A DNA stretch of 64,000 bases, from assembly GCF_963675305.1 (NCBI RefSeq), contig NZ_OY776147.1:2170001-2234000 (forward strand). The letters run 5' to 3'. Below are positions 43,061 through 51,343 of this stretch, in pieces. A program made the position numbers and the translations under genes. This DNA comes from an uncultured Hyphomonas sp. (GTDB taxonomy: Bacteria; Pseudomonadota; Alphaproteobacteria; Caulobacterales; Hyphomonadaceae). The first letter of the stretch is position 1; the number at the start of each line of letters is the position of its first letter. A model generated the notes under the pieces. The model worked only from the letters and a program-made list of their open reading frames with translations, ran no database searches and was not told the origin of the DNA.

Positions 43061-43957
43061 CTAGTGTGTTCTATCAAGAACAAAATCGACTGATTGCAGC
43101 AGTATATTGGCCTTTTCGCGGAAAATTGCGAGGTGTTCCTTCGCCTGTTCGGCCAATAGCCGCACCCTCTGGCGGGCGCCATCAATGCCCAGAATCGTAA
43201 CGAAATTAGCCTTTCCGGCCTCTTCGTCCTTGGCCAGCGCCTTGCCGACTGCCCCCTCATCGCCGGTCGCGTCGAGCAGGTCGTCCGCGATCTGGTAGGC
43301 CAGACCGAGGTCATTGGAAAAGCCTGCAAGTGCGCTGCGCTCGTGCTCGCGGGCATGTCCGATGATTCCCGCCGCCTCGGTGGCATAGGAGATCAGCGCG
43401 CCGGTTTTCAGGCGCTGCATCCGAGTGATCGTGTTCAGGTCGCGCGGGCTGTCGCTTTCCAGCATGTCGATCATCTGGCCGCCCACCATGCCCCGCGCGC
43501 CGGACGCATCCGCCAGCCGCTCGATCAGCAGAGCGCGCACTTCGGCATCGTCATGCGTCTCCCGGGAAGCGAGAATCTTGAAAGCCAGCGTCAGCAGTGC
43601 GTCGCCAGCCAGAACCGCGGTGGCCTCATCGAACGCCTTGTGCACCGTCGGCTGGCCGCGGCGGAAATCGTCATCGTCCATGCAGGGCAAATCGTCATGC
43701 ACCAGAGAGTAGCAGTGCACGCATTCCAGCGCCGCCGCCGCGCGCAGGAGCGACTTTTCCGGGGCATCGAACATGGCGCCGGCTTCCAGCAGGAAGAACG
43801 GGCGCATGCGTTTTCCATTGGCGAGGGCGGCATGGCGCATCGCGCGCATCAGGTCCGCCTCCGGTCCCGAGGCAGGCGGGATCAGATGGTCCAGCGCCAC
43901 GGTCACCTTGTCGGCAACTTCCTTCAGGCGAAGGTCGAAGTCGATCACGTCCGCCAT
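43061..43957 (-). CDS. ispA: Farnesyl/geranylgeranyl diphosphate synthase
   Basis: 298 residues. All-helical trans-prenyltransferase that joins isopentenyl diphosphate to allylic diphosphates. The first Asp-rich motif is DDLPCMDDDDFRRG (from Asp88) with two residues inserted between Asp pairs, the bacterial FPP synthase (type II) pattern; the second is DDLLDATGDE near 220. QMIDMLES and the KTGALISYATEAAG helix are also present. Product length cannot be fixed from this alone. It starts 6 nt after xseB and precedes dxs. Confidence 0.95.
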   Translation of the reverse strand: MADVIDFDLRLKEVADKVTVALDHLIPPASGPEADLMRAMRHAALANGKRMRPFFLLEAGAMFDAPEKSLLRAAAALECVHCYSLVHDDLPCMDDDDFRRGQPTVHKAFDEATAVLAGDALLTLAFKILASRETHDDAEVRALLIERLADASGARGMVGGQMIDMLESDSPRDLNTITRMQRLKTGALISYATEAAGIIGHAREHERSALAGFSNDLGLAYQIADDLLDATGDEGAVGKALAKDEEAGKANFVTILGIDGARQRVRLLAEQAKEHLAIFREKANILLQSVDFVLDRTH

Positions 43958-43963
43958 CAGGGC

Positions 43964-44209
43964 CTAGTCGAAACTGGCGGGTTCCGTGGTCGTGCCACCT
44001 GCCCCCTGCACAATCTGCTCTACCTTCAGTTCCGCCGATTTCAGCCGCGCTTCGCAATGGGCCTTGAGGGCCGCGCCGCGCTCATAGATGGCAATCGATT
44101 TTTCCAGCTCGACCTCGCCGGCCTCAAGCTGGCGCACGATGCCTTCCAGTTCGGCAAGCGCTTCTTCGAAGCTCATCTTGTCGACGGGTTTTTCCTTCGG
44201 GTCTGCCAT
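43964..44209 (-). CDS. xseB: Exodeoxyribonuclease VII small subunit
   Basis: 81 residues with GAGG upstream. The family core MSFEEALAELEGIVRQLEAGEVELEKS with its following IAIYERGAAL helix is unmistakable (about 12-55, shown in two pieces by a turn). It pairs with XseA (6204-7607) to make ExoVII. It leads the xseB-ispA-dxs operon. Confidence 0.96.
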   Translation of the reverse strand: MADPKEKPVDKMSFEEALAELEGIVRQLEAGEVELEKSIAIYERGAALKAHCEARLKSAELKVEQIVQGAGGTTTEPASFD

Positions 44210-44293
44210 GTCGCCTCACGTTTCGGATCGACCGGACACTAGAGCGGTGCCGGGCCCATCACAACCTTTTCCAATTCGAATTCGAACCCGGAA

Positions 44294-44896
44294 TTACCGG
44301 TATTCGTAGACGCGGAAACTCCAATAGGAATCGCCGCCGTCGCGCACACATTTCCAGCCGAGCTTTTTCAGCTCCGGCCTGAGCATGCGATTGAACCATC
44401 CATGCGCTGCCAGGTAGACCTTCGTATCCACGGAGGCCTCGTGCAGCTTCTGCGCGGCGTCCATTGCCCGCAGGCGGGCCTGCACGACGCTTTCCCCGTC
44501 CAGCGCGTGGCCATTCAGCCAGGCGGCGCGGGCAAGGATGTTCCATGTCTTCGGCAGATAGCGCACCTTGGGCAGCATCGGCGGCGGCAGGGGCGCTTCA
44601 TTGAAGACCGGATCATATTCCGCCTGCATGTGCGGCGCCGCGCGGGCAGCCGTCTCCTGCGCGCGGATCCGTCCGGAGGCGAAGACGAGGTCTGCATCCT
44701 TTACGGCTTCCATCAGGGCGGGAGGCGCGACCTGGCCTTCGGCGAGCGGGCTTTCCTCATACCGGGCCCACCAGTCCTTGTACTGGCGCCAGTCAAGCCG
44801 CGGCCCGGCCGTGCGGTCCAGCGCAGGCTTGCCATGACGCGAGACCACGATGGGGCCGCGCCGGTTTGCTGTCGATGTCGTTTCTGGCATCGCCAT
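44294..44896 (-). CDS. Histidine-phosphatase (phosphoglycerate-mutase-like) protein
   Basis: 200 residues. The N-terminal VVSRHGKP (His21) is the phospho-accepting RHG motif of the branch-1 histidine phosphatases, followed by the conserved Arg in SGRIRAQETA and a second catalytic His in AAHGWFNR (about 165). The loop between them is shorter and more Trp-rich than in cofactor-dependent mutases, so a small-molecule or protein phosphatase is more likely. Start could be ATG 44896 or 44890. It is transcribed alone with about 85 nt before the xseB operon on the same strand. Confidence 0.85.
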   Translation of the reverse strand: MAMPETTSTANRRGPIVVSRHGKPALDRTAGPRLDWRQYKDWWARYEESPLAEGQVAPPALMEAVKDADLVFASGRIRAQETAARAAPHMQAEYDPVFNEAPLPPPMLPKVRYLPKTWNILARAAWLNGHALDGESVVQARLRAMDAAQKLHEASVDTKVYLAAHGWFNRMLRPELKKLGWKCVRDGGDSYWSFRVYEYR

Positions 44897-45001
44897 CCGG
44901 TCCGTTCGTTCTAGTCCGATAGGGTCAGATGCCCCGCGAACTTCCAGCCACTAGCGAGGTTGGCCGTAAGCGACAAGGCAGGAATCCCGGCTTTTGGACC
45001 C

Positions 45002-45859
45002 CTATAGGCCCTTCCACACACGTTTCGGGCATTTCTCGCCGTCCATGAGCTTGCAGCGATAGAAGCTCATCAGCACCGTATCTGCCCGCCCCATCAGGTG
45101 ATCCATGGGCACGAAGCCGACCGAAGCCTCCTTCGGGTCGACCGCCAGCTCACACCCTGCGCGATCCACGACATTGCCGACCGGCGGGCAGTGGCCGGAC
45201 AGGAACCGGCTATCCAGCGAGTTGTCGCGGTTGTCGCCCATCATGAAAAGATAGCCCTTGGGCACGATGAACAGGACGGTGTTGTCACCCCGGTCACCGG
45301 CTTCCTGACGATCCGTCATCCAGCTCTTGCCGTCTTCCGCCGTCTCGCGCCACTCATGTGCCGTCGTCACCCAATTGGTGCCATGAGGCACATAACGGAC
45401 GGTCCGGACATATTCACTGGGGAGAGGTTCGCCATTGATATAGACCTGCTCATTGATCATCTGGATCTGGTCGCCCGGCAGGCCGATCACACGCTTGATC
45501 ATCACCTTGCCGGCATGCGGATGCTCGAACACGACCACGTCGCCGCGATTCGGGTCACGCGCAAAAATACGCCCCTTCGGCAGCGGCAGGTAGCGCCCCA
45601 GGCTGAAGGGCAGCGAGTAGCGGTCATAACCATAGGCAAATTTAGCCACCGCCACACGGTCAGACACCTGCAGCGTCGGCACCATGCTTTCGGAGGGAAT
45701 CACCCGCTGCTCGTAAACGAGGCCGGAGAAGAGCATGAACAGCGGAACGAACACGGCGAGCGTCGCGCCCCATTCCTTCAGTTCCTGCTTGACCTTGTCG
45801 GCAAGTGTTTCGGGCGCCTCTTCGGTGCCCTGCGCGGCCTTTTCGCCATCTCGTGCCAT
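45002..45859 (-). CDS. lepB: Signal peptidase I
   Basis: 285 residues from ATG 45859, which has GAGG 5 nt upstream; a TTG at 45883 is less well placed. It removes signal peptides at the inner membrane. One membrane helix (about 32-50) precedes the catalytic Ser58 (VIPSESMVPTL) and the general-base Lys122 (VMIKRVIGLPGD); MGDNRDNSLDSR marks box E. The insert with two Cys (GHCPPVGNVVDRAGCELA) and a C-terminal Cys pair suit periplasmic disulfides. A single copy in the window, and needed for the many exported proteins here. Confidence 0.96.
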   Translation of the reverse strand: MARDGEKAAQGTEEAPETLADKVKQELKEWGATLAVFVPLFMLFSGLVYEQRVIPSESMVPTLQVSDRVAVAKFAYGYDRYSLPFSLGRYLPLPKGRIFARDPNRGDVVVFEHPHAGKVMIKRVIGLPGDQIQMINEQVYINGEPLPSEYVRTVRYVPHGTNWVTTAHEWRETAEDGKSWMTDRQEAGDRGDNTVLFIVPKGYLFMMGDNRDNSLDSRFLSGHCPPVGNVVDRAGCELAVDPKEASVGFVPMDHLMGRADTVLMSFYRCKLMDGEKCPKRVWKGL

Positions 45860-45953
45860 CGAGGCCTCGCTCTTGTCTTTCAACAGGGGCCTTTCTTAGA
45901 CGAAACCCCGGCTGATTGCGAAGCGTAAAACTGCCAATAGGCTGCAAATCAGG

Positions 45954-47021
45954 TCAGGTGGCCAGACTGTAGAGCGTCACGCCATCCGGGCCCGCAGCCG
46001 CCTTCACCTCACCGCGATAGATCAGGCAGTTGAGATGCGCCAGCGCTTCACCGGTTGCCATGCCCTGCTCGTCCAGCGCGATCTTGCGGCCGAATATGGC
46101 GACAAACGTGTCCATCACCTTGCGAGGTTTTTCCGCCAGCCGCTGTTTCAGGCGCGCCAGGGCCACCTCATGTCCGTCGATCAGGTGACGCAGGCGTTTG
46201 TGGGCGCCCCGGAACGGCTCGTTGTGGGCCGGCAGGACCAGCACGTCTGCCGGCAGGTGCGCCAGCAGCTTCTCGCAACTCGACATCCAGTCCAGCAGCG
46301 GATTGGCCGCCGGTTCGGTCGGGTGGACGGACACATTGGACGAGATTCGCGGCAGCAGCTGGTCGCCCGAGATGACAATGTTCTGCGCCGGGCAGAACAG
46401 GCAGACATGTTCCGGCGAATGGCCATTGCCGGTGATCACTTCCCAGGTTTCGCCGCCCATTTCGAACGTGTCGCCATCGCTGAGCCGGAAGAAACTGTCC
46501 GGCATTTTCGAGACGCCGCGGCCGAACCCGCCGAAGCGGGAGCGGTAATGATCCAGCGCCGCCTTGTCCCAGCCGGCCTTGCGATAGAAGCTGATCCCCG
46601 CCTCCGGTGCCTCGCGGCCCGTGTCAGAAATAAGCATCCGGCAGGTCGTGTATTCCAGCCGGCTCATCCAGAGCTCTGCGCCGTATTTGTAGCAGAGCCA
46701 GCCTGCACAACCGACATGATCGGGATGCATGTGCGTTACGATCACGCGCTTCAGCGGCTTGTCGGCCGTCACACGCGTGTCGAGGATCGCTTGCCAGGCA
46801 TCCCGCGTTTCCTTCAGCGGCATCCCTGTATCGACGATCGTCCAGCCATCATCATCTTCGATCAGCCAGACATTGATGAATTTCAGGGAGAAAGGCAGCG
46901 ACATCCGGATCCACTGGATGCGCGGCGTGATCTCCATCATCTCGCCATGACCGGGCGCCGCCTCGCCGTGCAGATAGTCCAGCCCGGGGCGTTTGGGTGT
47001 CTTAGTCGTGAAACCGTCCAT
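45954..47021 (-). CDS. MBL-fold metallohydrolase
   Basis: 355 residues from ATG 47021. The metallo-beta-lactamase metal site is complete: THMHPDHVG (His97, His99, Asp101, His102), a later His in GNGHSPEHVCLF, Asp in VISGDQLL, and LPAHNEPF as the final His. The C-terminal 90 residues form a winged-helix-like region (KRLRHLIDGHEVALARLKQRLAEK, split), as in the LACTB2-type hydrolases that act on thioesters or RNA ends. Which substrate it uses cannot be told. No signal peptide, so cytosolic. Confidence 0.9.
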   Translation of the reverse strand: MDGFTTKTPKRPGLDYLHGEAAPGHGEMMEITPRIQWIRMSLPFSLKFINVWLIEDDDGWTIVDTGMPLKETRDAWQAILDTRVTADKPLKRVIVTHMHPDHVGCAGWLCYKYGAELWMSRLEYTTCRMLISDTGREAPEAGISFYRKAGWDKAALDHYRSRFGGFGRGVSKMPDSFFRLSDGDTFEMGGETWEVITGNGHSPEHVCLFCPAQNIVISGDQLLPRISSNVSVHPTEPAANPLLDWMSSCEKLLAHLPADVLVLPAHNEPFRGAHKRLRHLIDGHEVALARLKQRLAEKPRKVMDTFVAIFGRKIALDEQGMATGEALAHLNCLIYRGEVKAAAGPDGVTLYSLAT

Positions 47022-47073
47022 GCCGTCAGAATAGGCCGGGCGAGCAGGCCGCCAAGCCGTCACGCAGGGTCAG

Positions 47074-48117
47074 CTATTTGATCGGCGTGCGCTTGCGGGG
47101 ACCGAGCTTGGTCCGTTTGAACTTCGCGCCGCGCATCGGATTGACGGGCTTTTCTTCCCGGCTGTCCGGCTTGCGGTCACCGCGCGGCGGGCCGCCTTTT
47201 CCGCCCGGTTTGCCGGAGAACTTGCCAGCTGGCTTGCCTGAACGCGGTGGACGATCCGGCCGCTCACCCCGAGGCGGACGCTCGCCGCGCGGGGGCCTGT
47301 CCTGCGCGTCGCGCGGCGGACGTTCCCGTTCTTCCCGCGGCTTGCGGGGACGGGGCGCAGCGCCGCTCAGCAGGGCTTCGCGCTCGCGCGCACTGATCGG
47401 ACGCCATTTGCCTTCCGGCAGGCCCGCCAGTTCCAGCGAGCCGATCCGCACGCGCATCAGGTCCACCACGCGCAGCTCGACCAGCTGGCACATGCGTCGG
47501 ATCTGGCGGTTGCGGCCCTCATGCAGCACGAAGCGCAGCTCATGCGCCTTCACCTGCTCGACTTCCGCCGGTTTCAGCTTGCGCCCGTCCAGCTCCAGAC
47601 CATGGCGCAGCAGGGCCAGCTTTTCAGGCGTCACATCGCCCTTCACCTTGACCACATATTCCTTGTCGACCGTGCTTTCCGGCCCGATCAGCGCCTTTGC
47701 CAGCACGCCGTCTTCCGACAGGACCAGCAGGCCACGGCTGTCCTTGTCGAGGCGGCCGAGCGGCGCGAGCTTGTTGTAACGCCCGGGAATCGCGTGCGCT
47801 TTTCCAGACAGCGTCTTCTCCGTGATCAGGCGCACCGCGGGGATCTCGCCCGGTTCCGGCGTGCCCGAGACGATGCCTTCCGGCTTGTGGAAGATCAGCG
47901 ACAGCCTGTTGTCCAGCTGGCGCGTCGCCTTCTGCAGCAGGGTCAGCGTCTGTCCGGCTTCGATCTTCTGGCCGGCCACCGCCGCTTCGCCATCGACCTT
48001 GACCAGGCCCTTCAGGATCAACGCATCCGCCTCGCGGCGCGAGCAGACACCTTCCTCGGCCAGCCATTTGTTGATGCGCAGCGGCTCGGCGCCTTCATAT
48101 GTCTTGGTCCAGGCCAT
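47074..48117 (-). CDS. rRNA pseudouridine synthase (RluF/RluB type)
   Basis: 347 residues. An N-terminal S4 RNA-binding domain (about 12-60; RINKWLAEEGVCSRREADALI) is followed by the RsuA/RluB/RluF catalytic domain with the nucleophile Asp124 in LGRLDKDSRGLLVLSEDG and the NRQIRRMCQ motif near 200. It converts uridine to pseudouridine in ribosomal RNA. The GRLDKDS form resembles RluF. The last 100 residues are a low-complexity tail of Arg, Pro, Gly and Lys (repeats of RPPRGER type), probably disordered RNA-binding sequence. Confidence 0.92.
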   Translation of the reverse strand: MAWTKTYEGAEPLRINKWLAEEGVCSRREADALILKGLVKVDGEAAVAGQKIEAGQTLTLLQKATRQLDNRLSLIFHKPEGIVSGTPEPGEIPAVRLITEKTLSGKAHAIPGRYNKLAPLGRLDKDSRGLLVLSEDGVLAKALIGPESTVDKEYVVKVKGDVTPEKLALLRHGLELDGRKLKPAEVEQVKAHELRFVLHEGRNRQIRRMCQLVELRVVDLMRVRIGSLELAGLPEGKWRPISAREREALLSGAAPRPRKPREERERPPRDAQDRPPRGERPPRGERPDRPPRSGKPAGKFSGKPGGKGGPPRGDRKPDSREEKPVNPMRGAKFKRTKLGPRKRTPIK

Positions 48118-48230
48118 GATGTGTCGGTTTCCTGCCGCTTCCTGTGCCCCTCTTATCGGCCCGCCAACCGCCCCGCAACCGACGCGCTCACTGTTGGATA
48201 AGCCCCGCCTCAGGCAATCACGAACACCCT

Positions 48231-48261
48231 ATATACACCGTATATGGACCATCTATACGGT
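48231..48261. promoter_or_regulatory. Two overlapping perfect inverted repeats upstream of the MFS gene
   Basis: ATATAC-ACC-GTATAT (48231-48245) is a perfect 6+3+6 palindrome. ACCGTATA (48237-48244) with TATACGGT (48254-48261) is a perfect 8-base inverted repeat over a 9-base spacer. They share the central GTATA half-site and lie about 80-110 nt before the MFS start and 115 nt before the pseudouridine synthase start, so a dimeric repressor may bind here. No regulator gene is adjacent. Confidence 0.6.
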
Positions 48262-48338
48262 CAGCCCGGCCCGGACAGACCCCCTGTCACATTTCCCCCA
48301 TCGACAGACAGGCAGGTTTCTCCGATAAGCCCGCCTCC

Positions 48339-49511
48339 ATGAAAACCGCCTCCGCCCCCTCGCTCGCTTTTGCGCTCCTGCTGCTCGGCACGACCCTTGG
48401 CCTTGCCGGGACAGACCTTGTGCTGCCTGCCGTGCCCGGCCTGCCGGATGAGCTGGGCGGCAGCGCGGCCATGGCCCAGCTGGTGCTGGCAGCCTTTGTC
48501 GCAGGCGGCTGTATTGGCCTCATCCTGTTCGGAGAGCTTGGCGCACGGGTTGACCAACGCCGCCTTCTGGTCGGCAGCCTGATCGCTTACGCCCTCGTCT
48601 CGCTGGCCTGCGCGCTGGCACCATCCCTGCCCGCGCTTGTCGGCCTGCGCTTCCTGCACGGGCTGAGCGGCGCGGCCGCCGCCGTGTTCGCGCCGGGCAT
48701 GATCCGCGCCATGTTCAGCGAGGCGGGCGCCGTGCGCGCCCTCGGCCTGATGGGCAGCGTCGAGTCGCTGGTGCCAGCGCTGGCCCCGGTCGCAGGCGTC
48801 TGGCTGCTGGCGGGGTTCGGCTGGACCAGTTCATTCTATGTCATCGCCGTGCTCAGCCTGTTCGTGGCGGTGCTCGTGCGCGCCCTCGGGTCCAGCCTGC
48901 CGGTGCCGCCGCCGACGCGCAGCCAGGGCAGCTATATCCGCCTGCTGAAGAATTCGACCTATATGCGGTATGCCCTCAGCCAGGCCTGCACGCTGGGCGG
49001 GCTGCTGATCTTCGTGTTCGGCGCCCCGGCCATGATGACCAGGGCACTGGGCCTCAGCCTGAACGCCTTCATTCTCATGCAGGTAACCGGCATCGCCTTC
49101 TTCATCCTAGCCTCGAACCTCGCCGGGCGACTGGCAGACATGTTCGGGCCGGAGCGGATGATCCTGCTCGGCTCAGGCCTCTCTGCGCTGGGCCTGATGG
49201 GACTGTCCATCTACGGCAAGGCAGGCGGAACCGATCCGCTGATGATCACAGCCCTGTTCGTGCCGGTGAACCTCGGCCTCGGCCTGCGCGGCCCGCCGGG
49301 CTTCTACCGTGCCATCCTCGCCTCTGACGGGGATGACGCCCGCGGCGCAGCGCTGGTGATCCTGTTCATCCTGTCAATCACGGCGACCGGCACGGCGATT
49401 GCCGCCCCTCTGGTGACCGCCGGCCTCGACCCGCTGGCAGGGGTTGCCGCATCATTCTCCTGCGTTTCGGTGATATTGCTTGCGTTCCTGCGGCCATTGA
49501 AGGCCGGGTAA
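48339..49511 (+). CDS. MFS multidrug transporter (Bcr/CflA-like)
   Basis: 390 residues from ATG 48339, where the first membrane helix begins at once (LAFALLLLGTTLGLAGTDL). Twelve hydrophobic segments are visible; between helices 2 and 3 lies GELGARVDQRRLLVGSL, the MFS motif A with its Gly/Asp/Arg residues, and helix 4/5 has the LHGLSGAAAAVFAPGMIRAMF stretch (split) typical of 12-helix drug:H+ antiporters. The Asp in helix 1 (GTDLVLPAVP) matches Bcr/CflA transporters. It exports small molecules at the inner membrane, substrate unknown. Overlapping palindromes upstream suggest repression. Confidence 0.88.
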   Translation: MKTASAPSLAFALLLLGTTLGLAGTDLVLPAVPGLPDELGGSAAMAQLVLAAFVAGGCIGLILFGELGARVDQRRLLVGSLIAYALVSLACALAPSLPALVGLRFLHGLSGAAAAVFAPGMIRAMFSEAGAVRALGLMGSVESLVPALAPVAGVWLLAGFGWTSSFYVIAVLSLFVAVLVRALGSSLPVPPPTRSQGSYIRLLKNSTYMRYALSQACTLGGLLIFVFGAPAMMTRALGLSLNAFILMQVTGIAFFILASNLAGRLADMFGPERMILLGSGLSALGLMGLSIYGKAGGTDPLMITALFVPVNLGLGLRGPPGFYRAILASDGDDARGAALVILFILSITATGTAIAAPLVTAGLDPLAGVAASFSCVSVILLAFLRPLKAG

Positions 49512-49735
49512 ACCCGGGAGATTTTCAGCAATCTGAATAATTCTTTTCGGATAAAAGCAGGCTTTCCCTTGTAAAGTGCCAGAAACCCCTTAGATGAGTG
49601 TTTCGACTTTTCGCCGGACAATCAGGCATCGAATGTCAGGGCTTGCCCTGCCACTTTATCAGAGACCTCCCAAACAAAACTCGAACTTCCGCGAGCCCGC
49701 ATGTTGCAGGCCCGCACTATATACAGGAGTGTCCC

Positions 49736-49945
49736 ATGACCAGTGGCACCGTAAAATTCTACAACGACCAAAAAGGCTTCGGCTTTATCGCTCCGGACGA
49801 TGGCGGCACCGATGTGTTCGTCCACGCAACCGCGCTTGAGCGCGCCGGAATGCGCATGCTGAACGAAGGCCAGAAGGTTTCCTACACCACGGCCGTCGAC
49901 AAGCGTAACGGCAAAACTGCCGTCGACACGATCGAAGCCGAATAG
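49736..49945 (+). CDS. Cold-shock domain protein (CspA family)
   Basis: 69 residues from ATG 49736 with AGGAG at 6 nt. Single OB-fold domain with both RNA-binding motifs: KGFGFI (RNP1, 13-18) and DVFVHA (RNP2, 27-32). It binds single-stranded RNA or DNA and melts RNA structure. A 224-nt AT-richer gap precedes the gene and could hold the long structured leader usual for cspA-type genes, including a small CAGGGC-TT-GCCCTG hairpin near 49637. A strong terminator follows directly. Confidence 0.95.
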   Translation: MTSGTVKFYNDQKGFGFIAPDDGGTDVFVHATALERAGMRMLNEGQKVSYTTAVDKRNGKTAVDTIEAE

Positions 49946-49969
49946 TCCTTACCGGACTATCAGGTTCAG

Positions 49970-50005
49970 AAAGGCCGCTTCCCCCGGGAGGCGGCCTTTT
50001 TTTTT
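49970..50005 (+). terminator. Rho-independent terminator of the cold-shock gene
   Basis: AAAGGCCGC (49970-49978) and GCGGCCTTT (49991-49999) form a 9-bp stem with a 12-base loop, followed by a run of T residues. It starts 25 nt after the stop codon. Confidence 0.92.
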
Positions 50006-50218
50006 GCGACAGCAAGATGGGCTCGCAGCCCCTTTCACCTCTACAGCAGAGGCAACACCCGGCTACCTGTAGCTGCCCACACCTTCATCTCCCGGTTCAT
50101 TGTTTCCGGATCGGAACTGTGATTGCGTGATGACCGGTCGGAGACGCAGCTTTCTGCCACCGGAGACTCCATGGCATTCTGCCTGGCGCCTTCCTTCTCC
50201 GATCAAGGAGGAAACAAC

Positions 50219-50605
50219 ATGAAGACGTTGAATCTAGCCGCCGGGATTTCCATTCTGGCAACTGCAGCGATGATGCTGCCGTCGACGGCAACAGCCGCGC
50301 CGGACAAGCCCATAAACGCTGCCACCACAGACAGCGGAACGCTTTGTATCGTGCATGAGGCCGATGGCGCGCCTTATGTAGTCGACACCGAATGCAGCTG
50401 GCATACGGTCACCAAACTCGACAAGGACGGCAATCCGAAATCCTTCACCTATCAGGACAAGGGTAATTTGCAGGAAGGCCAGACAGCCCCTGACGCAGCC
50501 GTGAAGATTGCCATTGAGGGCATGTCTGTCTCGGGACTTGCCTGCACCGGCACGGAAGTCGTGACGCCAAGCGGTCAGTACTCGTCTGAACTGAAGTGCA
50601 AGTAG
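50219..50605 (+). CDS. Small secreted protein of unknown function
   Basis: 128 residues from ATG 50219, with a near-consensus AAGGAGGAAAC site. A signal peptide of about 26 residues ends in TATA-Ala. The mature protein has four Cys (in TLCIVH, TECSWH, LACTG and the final KCK), a spacing that fits two disulfides, and is otherwise polar with several Asp/Lys turns. No family recognised. It stands alone between two terminators, which with its strong ribosome site suggests good expression. Periplasmic or secreted. Confidence 0.82.
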   Translation: MKTLNLAAGISILATAAMMLPSTATAAPDKPINAATTDSGTLCIVHEADGAPYVVDTECSWHTVTKLDKDGNPKSFTYQDKGNLQEGQTAPDAAVKIAIEGMSVSGLACTGTEVVTPSGQYSSELKCK

Positions 50606-50630
50606 AAGACACTTGCCGTACAAGAAAGCG

Positions 50631-50658
50631 CCGCCTCCCTCAGGAGGCGGTCTTTTTT
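50631..50658 (+). terminator. Rho-independent terminator
   Basis: CCGCCTCC (50631-50638) and GGAGGCGG (50643-50650) form an 8-bp stem with a 4-base loop, followed by TCTTTTTT, 25 nt after the secreted-protein stop. Confidence 0.92.
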
Positions 50659-50689
50659 ATGGCGTCGTTACTGGGTCCGGCCAGTGGGC

Positions 50690-51229
50690 CTATTCCGCAT
50701 CTTCCTCAGCCGGTTCCATGACCAGCGAGACAGATCCGACGCGGAAGCCGAACCAGCCGACGGTCGCCGTGTTCAGAACGTTACCGCTGCCGTCATTGGC
50801 CAGCACATCGCGGAAGCGGACCTTGCGGCCCTTGCCGTTTTCCGACGGCAGGACGACGTCATATTCCAGGCGGAAGGCGCGCCCGTCCTGATAGCCGCGG
50901 GCGGTGCCGACGACGTCTTCGCGGGTGCCGGTGTATTCGCCCGGCGCGACGCGTTGGAGCCTCCAGGTCTTCTTGTCCTTTTCGCCATCGTCATAGACGA
51001 AGTCTTCGACCAGGGTGAACGTCTGGCCGTCCCAGGTGCCGGTCAGCTGGGCGGTGAAGGTTCGGTGCACGCCGGTGATCGACTTGAACTCTCCGCGCGC
51101 CACATGGGCGCCGGCAAGGTCGCGTTCGATGACAAAGGCGTCGCCTGCAGCATCGTCCGGCACGGGCGGCCGGGTGGCGCAGGCAGTGATGAGGGCGAGG
51201 GCGGCGAAGGCGGGAAGTTGCTTTTTCAT
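50690..51229 (-). CDS. DUF3833-family lipoprotein
   Basis: 179 residues from ATG 51229, where the protein begins with a lipoprotein signal (lipobox ITAC, Cys17). The mature part has the DUF3833 pattern: FVIERDLAGAHVARGEF, RTFTAQLTGTWDG, LVEDFVYDDGEKDKKTWRL, then YTGTREDVVGTARG and RVGSVSLVMEP, predicted to form a beta barrel of lipocalin type. DUF3833 proteins commonly occur in clusters with photolyase-like and fatty-acid-modifying genes; here the gene is divergent from the photolyase. Likely an envelope lipid-related protein; function not proven. The same strand stays open far upstream through the photolyase gene, but only as an antisense shadow. Confidence 0.87.
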   Translation of the reverse strand: MKKQLPAFAALALITACATRPPVPDDAAGDAFVIERDLAGAHVARGEFKSITGVHRTFTAQLTGTWDGQTFTLVEDFVYDDGEKDKKTWRLQRVAPGEYTGTREDVVGTARGYQDGRAFRLEYDVVLPSENGKGRKVRFRDVLANDGSGNVLNTATVGWFGFRVGSVSLVMEPAEEDAE

Positions 51230-51343
51230 GCCCCTGTTACGGCGCTTGCCGGTGATCGGATGACCGGACCTGAGAAAACCGAACCCCGCCCTGTTTCGTA
51301 GACAGAGCAGACCCACAACGCAGCTCAGGGAAAGCCTAAGCCG

